Origin: Myxococcales bacterium
GTDB lineage: Bacteria; Myxococcota_A; Bradymonadia; UBA7976; UBA1532
DNA length: 64,000 nucleotides
Direction of reading: 5' to 3'
Assembly: GCA_020633555.1 (NCBI GenBank)
Contig: JACKDL010000005.1
Coordinates: 195,611-259,610 of the forward strand
How positions within the stretch are numbered: the stretch's first letter is position 1; each line of letters opens with the position of its first letter. Below the pieces are notes generated by a model. It did not search any database. It worked only from the letters and a program-made list of their open reading frames with translations, and had not been told where the DNA came from. The position numbers and the translations under genes were made by a program. Shown here one piece after another: positions 12,001-18,789 of this stretch.

Positions 12001-13718
12001 TCCTCGGGGGCCCGGCACACGCCGTCCAGGCAGGCCTCGCCGTCCGCGCACGCGTCGCAGGCGGGCCCGCCGCCCAGGCACTGGCCCTGGCCGCTGCAGA
12101 TCTGGCCGTCGTCGCACAGGCCGCAGACGCCGCCGCAGCCGTCGTCGCCGCAGGCCCGCCCGTCGCAGTCGGGGTTGCAGACCATGACGCACTGGCCGCC
12201 CTCGCAGTTGGTGCCGTTGCCGCAGCGCCCGCACGAGCCGCCGCAGCCGTCGGGGCCGCAGGTCAGCCCGGCGCAGGCGGGCACGCAGATGTCCACGCAC
12301 TCGCGGGCCTGCACGTCACATTCCTGGCCGCCGGCGCAGGCGCAGTCGGCGGGGCACAGGGCGCAGTTCTCACCGGCGCCGCACCGCCCGTTGCCGCAGC
12401 ACTGGCCGCAGTCGGCGGGGCAGGTGGCGCAGTCCTCGCCGTTGTCGCAGGCGTTGTCGCCACAGCGGCCCGCGGGATCCACGCACTGGCCGTTGGCGTC
12501 GCAGAGCTGCTCGCCCTGGCACGCGCCGCAGGAGCCACCGCAGCCGTCGTCGCCGCAGGCCCGGCCCTGACACACCCGCTGGCACACGGCGGCGCAGGCG
12601 CGGCGCTCGAAGTCGCAGCGCTGGCCGTCGGCGCAGGCGCAGTCGGCCGGGCAGGTGGCGCAGTTCTCGGCGCCGGCGCACTCGCCGTTGCCGCAGCACT
12701 GGCCGCAGTCGGCGGGGCAGGTGGCGCAGTCCTCGTCGCCGTTGCAGGCGCCGTCGCCGCACTGGGCGGGGGGCGCCACGCAGCGGCCGCCGTCGTTGCA
12801 GATCTGGGCGCCGTTGCAGGCGCCGCAGGTGCCGCCGCAGCCGTCGTCGCCGCACTGCCGGCCCGCACAGACGGCCACGCACTCGGGCTCGCAGCTCCGG
12901 CTCTGGGCGTCGCAGCGCTCGCCGTCCTCGCAGCCGCAGTCGGCGGCGCAGGTGGCGCAGTCCTCGCCCTGGTTCGCGGTGCACACGCCGTCGCCGCAGC
13001 ACTGGCCGCAGTCGGCGGGGCAGTTCAGGCAGCTCTCCTCGCCCGCGTCGCAGGTGCCGTCGCCGCACTGGGCGGGCACGGCCTCGCAGCGGCCGGCCTC
13101 GGTGCAGAACTCGGCGTCGCCGCAGCCGCCGCACGAGCCGCCGCAGCCGTCGGGCCCGCACAGGCGCCCGGCGCACTGGGGCTCGCAGACGCAGCGGTTG
13201 GCCTCGGCGTCGCAGGCACGGCCGTCGCCGCAGCCGCAGTCGGCCGGGCACAGGGCGCAGCCCTCGTCGGGGGCGCAGGCGCCGTCGCCGCAGCAGGCGC
13301 CGCAGTCACCCGGGCACAGCGCGCAGTTCTCGGTGGCCTGGCACTCACCGTCGCCGCAGCGGGGCAGGTCCTCACAGGCGCCCTCGGCGGTGCAGCGCTG
13401 ATCGGCGCCGCACACCCCGCACTGGCCGCCGCAGCCGTCGGGGCCGCAGGCGCGCCCGTCGCACGAGGGGGCGCAGTCGCTGGTGCAGTCGCCGGCGCCG
13501 GTGCAGCTCTCGCCCGCCGGGCAGCTCCCCAGGCTGGCCCAACGCCCCTGGGCGCAGGCCTCCAGCGTGCCGTCGCTCGCGCAGCGCCGGGCGCCGTCCA
13601 GGCACTGGGCCACGCCCTGATCACCGCCACCGCCGCCGCCGCCCCCGCCGTCATCGCAGCCGAAGAACAGCGCGCCGAGCGCGACGAGCGCCCAGCCGTA
13701 GACTCGTGTCGAACCCAT
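9024..13718 (-). CDS. Giant lipoprotein with Cys-rich repeats, Ig/chitobiase-like region and Kelch repeats
   Basis: Predicted surface lipoprotein of 1,564 residues. The lipobox LFFGC (about 17-21) is followed by a glycine run. About 30-680 is a Cys-rich region with repeated blocks of the type CGDG-x-C...CP-x-DCG-x-CCG and C-x-G-x-x-CG-x-DGCGG-x-CG-x-C. About 690-845 holds Ig-like and chitobiase-C-terminal-like sequence (FTTDGGTPD). About 850-1480 contains roughly a dozen Kelch-type blades (GGxxxG, YD/YNP, W) that should form beta-propellers. The C-terminus has a further Cys-rich module. Start: ATG at 13718 with GGAGGGG five bases before; the frame continues open far upstream, but that part is antisense to other genes. 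Probable role in adhesion or cell-surface binding (inference). Confidence 0.9.
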   Translation of the reverse strand: MGSTRVYGWALVALGALFFGCDDGGGGGGGGGDQGVAQCLDGARRCASDGTLEACAQGRWASLGSCPAGESCTGAGDCTSDCAPSCDGRACGPDGCGGQCGVCGADQRCTAEGACEDLPRCGDGECQATENCALCPGDCGACCGDGACAPDEGCALCPADCGCGDGRACDAEANRCVCEPQCAGRLCGPDGCGGSCGGCGDAEFCTEAGRCEAVPAQCGDGTCDAGEESCLNCPADCGQCCGDGVCTANQGEDCATCAADCGCEDGERCDAQSRSCEPECVAVCAGRQCGDDGCGGTCGACNGAQICNDGGRCVAPPAQCGDGACNGDEDCATCPADCGQCCGNGECAGAENCATCPADCACADGQRCDFERRACAAVCQRVCQGRACGDDGCGGSCGACQGEQLCDANGQCVDPAGRCGDNACDNGEDCATCPADCGQCCGNGRCGAGENCALCPADCACAGGQECDVQARECVDICVPACAGLTCGPDGCGGSCGRCGNGTNCEGGQCVMVCNPDCDGRACGDDGCGGVCGLCDDGQICSGQGQCLGGGPACDACADGEACLDGVCRAPEELCGGENPNGLCPNGQDCVAGACEDSGAGCSPQNPTGLCPVGQVCRDGGCAEFDGPGLCDDNNPCTADAFDFARNRCVHQPVAAQCTDGNGCTVNACVAGECTAQPIMGCVAPPTVEPIASPTNVGAQTLRGTKPAGSAIEINGEVAVPESPEANWQVPVNLVPGRNVYRIRSTDAGQASAETEVVVVYDITPPTLNPSPAGGVYLNGVTLTVAANEPGWVYFTTDGGTPDAWSDRFYSARTFRVFDTTRFRFRAQDLAGNWQAEITEAAFEITGENNHWSTRAQLPEPRTLAGITGEVAGNLWIAGGTDGQAPQAGAWRYNVRTDAWTDLPSLPVARSQLALARWSGRIYAFGGENDGIPLNLVRQLVDGQPAWADRRAMPSTRFGLQAVTVGDRIYVFGGKTNGGVVLETLEVYNPAADTWTNEVAQMPRARYGFAAVADGTDIYLLGGEDAAGAPIAAVDVYDTAGNRWRQVGDLPTPRAFLGAFYERNEGNITGGAASIITVGGKVLGGAASAVVEAYIIDEDRWVPRTPLPQARHSHATFSTRNTGGLDTEHREGWVVGGQVAQAAAGGTRLTDDMSAYEAAHDHTRRLLELPAGRFMHAAVAIGEQIYVVGGREFQETTVVWRFDPETGRYEDLAELPGAQNGLSAVSYGGKLYTFGGTNAFGLALPTVRSYDPVLDRWTDHAPMRNGRRDAVALVRGAEIWVIGGDNNGAVQAVEIYDPAANTWRNGPLLPQARAGAVGMQHDGQLVIFGGRDADGQIQGTLFTLNNGQWASRNAGIAVADAVGVLMHDHEAVIFGGRTAGGLTNRHWVYELNTNRVDFEWVASHRLLAPYDFAAAVKLNGEIYVLGGNASAEVGPNGERTVQKLAGRCFDGQQGTYEITNSGQTDLDGGCGAINIEVPLNSNKGYGHHGSCNSWNACGSAAGCANMACSYYNHGPALSFQSTTCTAWRRVGGRTCDIFSNANSLDQNFSGCDLPIATNVVCTRR

Positions 13719-13760
13719 GTCCCCTCCTCGAAGGGCCAGATGTCTGCATCCCCGGGGGGC

Positions 13761-13789
13761 GGTGTAGTGGTCATCCAGGCTCGGGTCAA
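13761..13789 (-). promoter_or_regulatory. Probable promoter of the Kelch lipoprotein gene
   Basis: On the minus strand: TTGACC (13789-13784), 17 bases, TACACC (13766-13761). Transcription would start about 40 bases before the ATG. A close match to a sigma-70-type promoter in a GC-rich genome. Confidence 0.55.
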
Positions 13790-13856
13790 TTGGGTTTGAA
13801 GAAGGGTGCGGGGGCGCCGTCGGGGGCCGCGTAGACCGACTCGGGAGAGATTGAAG

Positions 13857-14555
13857 ATGACCACCCTCACCAAGACCCTGGCCGCCCTGACCTTCGCCAC
13901 CCTCGCCACCGGCTGCAGCCAGATGGGCTCCTCGCAGGTGCCCACCCAGGACATCGAGGCCACCATCACCCTCACCGCCCGCGGCGACGGCCGCACGGTC
14001 ATCGACGCCGATCTCCGCCACGCCCGCTCCGCCTGGGGCGAGAGCGTCAACCTCGAGACGGGCGACGCCCTGGTGGCCGAGTACGACGGGCGCCGCAGGC
14101 GGCTCGACGGGGGCTTCGGCTACTCGGGGGTGCTGCCCACCGACGCCCCCGACATGCTGGTGCGCGTGGCCCTGGATCGCATGAGCTTCACCCCGGCGCC
14201 CGACTCGCGGGTGCGGCTGCCCGATCCCTTCGAGGCCTTCCGCACCCGGGGCGTCTACGACGTGGACTACGACACCATCCCCATCGAGTGGAGCGGCGGC
14301 AGCGACGACGCCATGTCGGTGGAGATCAGCGGCCACTGCATCTTCGGCTTCGAGCGCACCCTGCGCTTCGACGACGGCGTGTTCCTGCTCCGCCCCGGCG
14401 AGCTGGACGCCACCTCGAGCTGGGACGGCAGCCCCTGCACCCTCGACGTGACCCTGCGCCGCACCCGGGTGGGCGTGCTGGACCCCGCCCTGGACGGCGG
14501 CTCCATCGTGGCGCAGCAGGTGCGCACCACCTCCGTCGTGGTCGAGGGCTGGTAA
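13857..14555 (+). CDS. Hypothetical lipoprotein
   Basis: Protein of 232 residues with a lipoprotein signal peptide (MTTLTKTLAALTFATLATGC, Cys at 20). The rest looks beta-rich, with no membrane segment and no motif I recognise. There are two other Cys residues in the C-terminal half. ATG at 13857 was chosen because it begins the signal peptide; the longer in-frame start at 13806 would bury it. It is divergent from the Kelch lipoprotein gene and 30 bases upstream of a gene for another exported protein. Function unknown. Confidence 0.75.
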   Translation: MTTLTKTLAALTFATLATGCSQMGSSQVPTQDIEATITLTARGDGRTVIDADLRHARSAWGESVNLETGDALVAEYDGRRRRLDGGFGYSGVLPTDAPDMLVRVALDRMSFTPAPDSRVRLPDPFEAFRTRGVYDVDYDTIPIEWSGGSDDAMSVEISGHCIFGFERTLRFDDGVFLLRPGELDATSSWDGSPCTLDVTLRRTRVGVLDPALDGGSIVAQQVRTTSVVVEGW

Positions 14556-14585
14556 GCGCCGCGTGGCCGTGCCACACCTGCTGGC

Positions 14586-15653
14586 ATGACCGCCCTCCTC
14601 CTCGCCCTGGCCTGCCTGGCGGCCCCGCCGCCGGCGGCCCCCGCCGCCAACCCCACCCCGAGCCCCGCGCTGCAGACCCTGCTGGATCGGCTGGGGGACG
14701 CGCTCACCCGCGCCGACGGCGACGCGGCGGCTGGCGCATACGACTACGCCGACATGCTCGACGAGGGCGTGGCCAGCGGGCTCATGCAGCCCATCCCGCG
14801 CGGCGATCGACGCCGGGTGCTCCGCGGCCTGGCTCAGGGGCAGGCCCGGCGGGCCGTGGAGCTGGCGCCGATCCTGAACTGGCAGCACACCGAGATCCTG
14901 CGGGCCGAGGCCCTGGCGGGCGGCCGGCAGGTGCTGACGGTGCGCCACCGCAGCGAGCGCCTGAACACCGTGTTCCGGCGCCGCTACTGGGTCCGTCCGG
15001 GCCTGCTGGGGTGGAAGATCTACGACGTCGAGGACGTGGACGTGGGCGTGCGCACCAGCGAGGCGCTGGCGGTGGGGATCACCGCGGGGCGTGCCGCCGA
15101 GACGCCGCCCTGGATCCCCAAGGTGCAGGCGCTGTGGGGGCTGATCGGCACCATCCAGGCGGGCCAGGTGGCCGAGGCCCGGGCCACGCTGTTGGCCCTG
15201 TCGCCCGAGGGGTTGCCGGTGGCCTTCGCGCGCACCTACTGGCTGCTGCGGGTGGCCGCGCAGGCTGATCTGGACGCTGCCGCGGCCCTCGAGGACGCCG
15301 CCGAGGCCCACGCGGCCTTGGGTGGCGCCGCGCCGTCGGCGCTGTGGCTCGTGGAGGCCGACGCGCGCCTGACCACCGGCGATGCCCAGGGCGCGCTGGG
15401 CGACGTCGAGCGTTTTCTGCAAGCGTTTCCGGGGGATCCCGAGGCGCTGGCCCTGCGCGGCTTCGCCCGCCGCGCCCTTGGCCAGGCCGACGGGGCCCGG
15501 GCCGACTTCGATCAGGCCCTGCGCGCGGCGCCCCGCCTGCTCGACGCCTGGGCCGGCCGGCTGTGCCTGGCGCCCACGGTGCCCCTGCCACCCGACCTGA
15601 GCGCCGAGCAGCGCGAAGGGGTGGCGCTGATCCGCCGACAGCGCTGCCCCTGA
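14586..15653 (+). CDS. Exported protein with TPR-like C-terminus
   Basis: Protein of 355 residues. A short hydrophobic N-terminus (LLLALACLAAPPPAAPA) acts as a likely signal peptide. A central region (about 60-160) follows, then an Ala-rich helical C-terminal third whose repeats (GDAQGALGDVERFLQAFPGDPEALALRG, then GQADGARADFDQALRAAPRLLDAW) read as tetratricopeptide units. These usually mediate protein contacts. No Shine-Dalgarno sequence is evident before the ATG. It shares strand with the preceding lipoprotein and the following transporter. Function unknown. Confidence 0.7.
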   Translation: MTALLLALACLAAPPPAAPAANPTPSPALQTLLDRLGDALTRADGDAAAGAYDYADMLDEGVASGLMQPIPRGDRRRVLRGLAQGQARRAVELAPILNWQHTEILRAEALAGGRQVLTVRHRSERLNTVFRRRYWVRPGLLGWKIYDVEDVDVGVRTSEALAVGITAGRAAETPPWIPKVQALWGLIGTIQAGQVAEARATLLALSPEGLPVAFARTYWLLRVAAQADLDAAAALEDAAEAHAALGGAAPSALWLVEADARLTTGDAQGALGDVERFLQAFPGDPEALALRGFARRALGQADGARADFDQALRAAPRLLDAWAGRLCLAPTVPLPPDLSAEQREGVALIRRQRCP

Positions 15654-15686
15654 ATCAGTCCCCAGGGCCGGGGCATCCGTTGGCCC

Positions 15687-16556
15687 ATGCGCCGGGGTCC
15701 CCTGTACATGGTCATCGCCAGCCTGGGCTTCGTGGCGATGGTGGCCTTCGTCAAGCAGGCGCGGGGGCAGCTCAGCACCTTCGAGGTCATGCTCTGGCGC
15801 GGGCTGCTGGCGGCGCCGCTGGTGTACCTGATCGCGCGGGGGCAGGGCGGGCTGCGCATCCACCGGCGCGGGCTGTTCCTGGGCCGGATGGTGCTGGGCA
15901 CGGCAGCCATGTTCGGCGCCTACTTCGGCGCCGCGGCGCTGCCGGTGGCCGATCATGCCCTGATCTGGCGCAGCCAGCCCCTGTTCGTGGCGGCGCTGGC
16001 CCCGCTGTTCCTGGGCCACGGTGAGCGGCCGGGGGGGCGGGTGTGGGGGCTGCTGCTGGTGGGGCTGGTGGGCTGCGGGGTGCTGCTGGGCCCCAAGGTG
16101 CAGCTCGGGGCGCAGGCGCTGGTCCCTGGCATGGTGGTGCTGGCGGGGGCTGGCTTCGCCGGCGCCGCCCATGTGGCCGTGCGGGCGCTGAACCGCTCCG
16201 AGACCCCGGCGGCGCTCGTGTTCTGGTTCCAGATCGCCATCATCACCGCGGCGGGGTTGGGGGCGGTCAGCACCACGGGGCTGCACTGGCCGCCGGCGGA
16301 CGCCTGGCCCTGGCTGGCGGGCGCCAGCCTGGCGTCGGTGGTGGGGCAGCTCTTCATGACCCACGCCTACCGCCACGATCGGGCGGCGGTGGTGTCCGCC
16401 GCCGGCTACATGGCGCCCGTGTGGGCCGTGCTGGTGGACCTGATCTTCTTCGGGCAGGCCCCCGGCGGCTGGGCGCTGCTGGGCGGGGGGCTCATCGTGG
16501 CCTCCAGCGCGCTGCTGCTCGTCGGTGGACCGCGGGCCACGCCGGCGACGCCCTGA
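15687..16556 (+). CDS. DMT-superfamily (EamA) transporter
   Basis: Inner-membrane protein of 289 residues with about ten hydrophobic helices arranged as two EamA repeats. The repeat start MVAFVKQARGQLSTFEVMLWRG and the second-half counterpart around AAVVSAAGYMAPVWAVLVDLIFFGQ are typical of drug/metabolite exporters such as RhaT/YdcZ-like carriers. Substrate cannot be told from sequence. It begins 34 bases after the TPR-like gene. Confidence 0.88.
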   Translation: MRRGPLYMVIASLGFVAMVAFVKQARGQLSTFEVMLWRGLLAAPLVYLIARGQGGLRIHRRGLFLGRMVLGTAAMFGAYFGAAALPVADHALIWRSQPLFVAALAPLFLGHGERPGGRVWGLLLVGLVGCGVLLGPKVQLGAQALVPGMVVLAGAGFAGAAHVAVRALNRSETPAALVFWFQIAIITAAGLGAVSTTGLHWPPADAWPWLAGASLASVVGQLFMTHAYRHDRAAVVSAAGYMAPVWAVLVDLIFFGQAPGGWALLGGGLIVASSALLLVGGPRATPATP

Positions 16557-16627
16557 CCCGCCGTTTCGGGAAAAGACGGTCACCGGCCGATGCGTAGCCC
16601 ACGGTACACATGACGGTGAGGTGGACG

Positions 16628-17293
16628 ATGCGGCGGATTGTGATGCAGGCACTGGTGATCGGCGTGGCCCTGGTGGGCGCCGCCTGGGCCCAGGCGCCGG
16701 CCTTCAAGGTGCAGCAGATCGGCGGGGCCAAGGTGGCCGTGCCCGCGGGCTGGGCGGTGACCCAGGAGGCGCAGCCCTACCCCGCGCTGAAGCTCGAGGA
16801 GCGGCCCGGGGCCGCCGACAGCCCCTCGGTCGTCATCTTCAACGTGCCCGCGGCGCAGGGGGCCCAGGCCGTGCCGGCGCTGGCGAAGGCGTTGGTGGAG
16901 GCCAGCATGCCCAAGGGGGCCACCGTGCTGGGCCAGGCGCCGCTGTTCGGGGGCGCGCTGGTGGAGTACCAGGGCGCCATCACGGGCATCCCCGCGAAGC
17001 TGGCGCTGCTGGCGGTGCCGAGCCCCCAGGGCGGCGGGGTGCTGGCGGCCTTCGCCGCGCCCACCGCCCGCTACGACGCGCTGGGCGGCAGCCGGCTGCT
17101 CCTGACCGTGATCTCGGGGCAGGCGCCCGGCACGGCGGCGGCCGCCGGGCCCGCGGGGGCCGACGCCGCCCACCTGAAGGCCATGGGCGCGCTCAACCAG
17201 CAGAGCCACCAGATGATGATGAACATGATCCGCAACCTGGACGGCCGCGAGGACTGCACCCCGGGCACGCCGGGGTGCGTCAAGGTGGACTGA
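16628..17293 (+). CDS. Hypothetical exported protein
   Basis: Protein of about 221 residues with a signal peptide (MRRIVMQALVIGVALVGAAWAQA, cut after AWA). The mature part is alpha/beta-like, with Ala/Gly-rich stretches and two Cys close to the C-terminus (EDCTPGTPGCVKVD) that may form a disulphide. ATG at 16628 is preferred because GAGGTGG lies just upstream; an in-frame ATG at 16610 would add six residues. No recognised family. It is followed by a long perfect inverted repeat before the convergent exported-protein cluster. Confidence 0.7.
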   Translation: MRRIVMQALVIGVALVGAAWAQAPAFKVQQIGGAKVAVPAGWAVTQEAQPYPALKLEERPGAADSPSVVIFNVPAAQGAQAVPALAKALVEASMPKGATVLGQAPLFGGALVEYQGAITGIPAKLALLAVPSPQGGGVLAAFAAPTARYDALGGSRLLLTVISGQAPGTAAAAGPAGADAAHLKAMGALNQQSHQMMMNMIRNLDGREDCTPGTPGCVKVD

Positions 17294-17298
17294 TCGTC

Positions 17299-17338
17299 TG
17301 TCACGTTCCGGTGGAACAGGCTCAACCTGAACGTGACA
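17299..17338. terminator. Bidirectional hairpin between convergent genes
   Basis: Perfect 10-base inverted repeat TGTCACGTTC / GAACGTGACA (17299-17308 and 17329-17338), with a 20-base loop that can pair further (GGT/ACC). It fills the gap between two convergent genes. No T-tract follows on either strand, so it is a terminator only by position. Confidence 0.45.
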
Positions 17339-17356
17339 CCCGATGAGACCGGCGGT

Positions 17357-17758
17357 TCAGTCGCCCGTGGGCTTGTGGTTGTGCAGCTTCACGGCGCGGC
17401 CCGGGGCGGGCTGGGCGGTGCGGGCCTTGGGCTGGGCCTTCTTGCCGGGCAGCTCCGGCCCGGCCCCCACGACCCCGATGACCTCGGTGGGGCGCTTGTC
17501 ACCCTTGGCGCGGTAGGTCCGCGAAGGGTTCAGGGCCTTGTCGCCCTTGCCGTCCGCCGGCTTGCGGGCCTGCAGCGACTCCTCTTCCTCTTCACCCTTG
17601 GCGACCGCGGCCCGCTTGCCCCTCAGGGCTGGACGGGCCTTGCCCCCCCGCGCCTGGGTGGCCTCGGGGTTGGGGCGCATCTGGATCGGCTCCTCTTCCT
17701 CCTGCGCGAAGGCAGGCAGGGCAAAGAGCAGGGCGGCGGCAGCGAGCAGCAAGTGCAT
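17357..17758 (-). CDS. Small exported low-complexity protein (paralogue 1)
   Basis: Protein of 133 residues. The signal peptide MHLLLAAAALLFALPAFAQ is followed at once by an acidic patch EEEE and a basic, Lys/Arg/Pro-rich tail with no predicted fold. A GGAGA ribosome site lies just before the ATG at 17758. The signal peptide plus acidic patch is shared with the two genes upstream, so the three look like tandem duplicates whose tails diverged. The proteins should be periplasmic or secreted and disordered. Function unknown. Confidence 0.7.
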   Translation of the reverse strand: MHLLLAAAALLFALPAFAQEEEEPIQMRPNPEATQARGGKARPALRGKRAAVAKGEEEEESLQARKPADGKGDKALNPSRTYRAKGDKRPTEVIGVVGAGPELPGKKAQPKARTAQPAPGRAVKLHNHKPTGD

Positions 17759-17830
17759 GGGATCTCCTGAGCCGGAGGCGCATGAGCGAGACTCTCGACG
17801 GCCCACCCGTCGGGGTGGGCCCACGGCAGG

Positions 17831-18109
17831 CTACTTCTTGCGGTCTTCGGGCTTGAGGGTGCCGCCCGGCCGCTTCCGGTTGTGGCGGGCGGCCTCGGCG
17901 CCGCCGGCCGCGTCGTCCGCGGCCGTGGCCTTCGTCTTGGCCTTGGCCGCCTTGCCCTTGGCCGCCTTCACGGCCTTCGCCTTGCCCTTGCCGGCGTGGC
18001 CGTCGGGCCGAGCGGTGGGGGCGGGGCGGGCCTGGACCTCTTCCTCTTCCTGTGCGTGCACCGGAAGCGCGAAGCACAGGGCCGCCAGGGTCATCAGCAG
18101 CGTCCGCAT
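17831..18109 (-). CDS. Small exported Lys/Ala-rich protein (paralogue 2)
   Basis: Protein of 92 residues. Signal peptide MRTLLMTLAALCFALPVHAQ, acidic EEEE, then a histone-H1-like tail rich in Lys, Ala and Gly (KGKAKAVKAAKGKAAKAKTK). Its ATG is three bases after the stop of paralogue 3, so the two are co-transcribed. The tail could bind nucleic acid, polyanionic polysaccharide or LPS outside the cytoplasm (inference). Function unknown. Confidence 0.68.
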   Translation of the reverse strand: MRTLLMTLAALCFALPVHAQEEEEVQARPAPTARPDGHAGKGKAKAVKAAKGKAAKAKTKATAADDAAGGAEAARHNRKRPGGTLKPEDRKK

Positions 18110-18112
18110 GGC

Positions 18113-18652
18113 TCAGTCGCCCTCGCCGTCGGCGGGCTCATCGGCGGGCTCATCGGCGGGCTCGTCAGCGGGCTCGTCAGCGGGCTCGTCAGCGGGCTCG
18201 GCGGGCTCGTCAGCGGGCTCGGCCGCGGCGGGCTCGTCAGCGGGCTCGGCCGCGGCGGGCTCGTCAGCGGGCTCGGCGGGCAGGTCGCCGTCGTCGCCCA
18301 CCGGGGCGTCGGGCGCGTCCTGGGCCGGCTGCTTGCCCTTGCCGGCCTTCTTGCCGTGGTGCTTCTTGCCCTTCTTGCCCTTCTTCGCCTTCTTGCCCTT
18401 CTTCGCCTTCTTGCCCTTGGCGCCCTTCTTGACCTTGCCGGCCTTGCCCTTGCCGGCCTTGGGGCCCTTGCCCTTCTTGGCCTTGCCGGCCTTCTTGCCC
18501 TTCTTGCCGCGCTTCACGGTGTTGCCCTTGGCGGCACCGTCGTCGTCCTGCTGCGCCTCGGGGGCGGGCCGGTCGTCGAAGTCGTCCTCGTCCTGGGCGT
18601 AGACCGGGAGCGCGAAGAGCATGGCCGCAAAGGCCATCAGCAGCATGCGCAT
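18113..18652 (-). CDS. Small exported protein with Lys-rich and PADE repeats (paralogue 3)
   Basis: Protein of 179 residues. Signal peptide MRMLLMAFAAMLFALPVYAQ, acidic DEDDFDD, then a strongly basic middle (about 45-105, GKKAKKGKK-type repeats) and an acidic tail of AEPADEPADEP repeats. The opposite charges of the two halves suggest self-association or charge-pairing (inference). GGAGG lies seven bases before the ATG. The tail repeat has a 12-base DNA period, so its length probably varies between strains. Confidence 0.7.
   Translation of the reverse strand: MRMLLMAFAAMLFALPVYAQDEDDFDDRPAPEAQQDDDGAAKGNTVKRGKKGKKAGKAKKGKGPKAGKGKAGKVKKGAKGKKAKKGKKAKKGKKGKKHHGKKAGKGKQPAQDAPDAPVGDDGDLPAEPADEPAAAEPADEPAAAEPADEPAEPADEPADEPADEPADEPADEPADGEGD
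18129..18281. repeat. 12-base minisatellite coding PADE repeats
   Basis: Six head-to-tail copies of TCRGCGGGCTCR (18129-18200), then irregular copies of 9, 12 and 15 bases. All keep frame and encode the acidic Pro-Ala-Asp-Glu tail of paralogue 3 on the minus strand. Prone to slippage. Confidence 0.8.
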
Positions 18653-18789
18653 GAAATCCCTCCTTCGGGTATGGGGTGCGCAGCGCGAACGGTGGTCGCG
18701 AGTTCGAGTGCGGATCAAGCGCAATCGCCAGGAAAGTGCCGTGCGGTGAAATGCTTTGCAGGCCAAGGGTTTATTGGGCGGGGTGCCGG

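Noticed and set aside
9180..13799. 1,539-codon open frame on the plus strand
   Set aside because: Antisense to the Cys-rich/Kelch lipoprotein; Ala/Val/Gly/His-rich translation with no signal peptide or domain.
13719..16652. Extension of the Kelch lipoprotein frame to a 2,542-residue protein
   Set aside because: The extension is low-complexity and antisense to the lipoprotein, TPR-like and transporter genes. The signal peptide and ribosome site fix the start at 13718.
18351..18530. CRISPR-like repeat array in the Lys-codon-rich region
   Set aside because: The repeats are in-frame Lys/Gly/Ala codon repeats inside a gene with signal peptide, lack uniform spacers and have no cas genes nearby.
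18653..18789. Sigma-54 promoter near a TGGC...TTGC stretch
   Set aside because: The GG and GC pairs are not at the required 10-base spacing.
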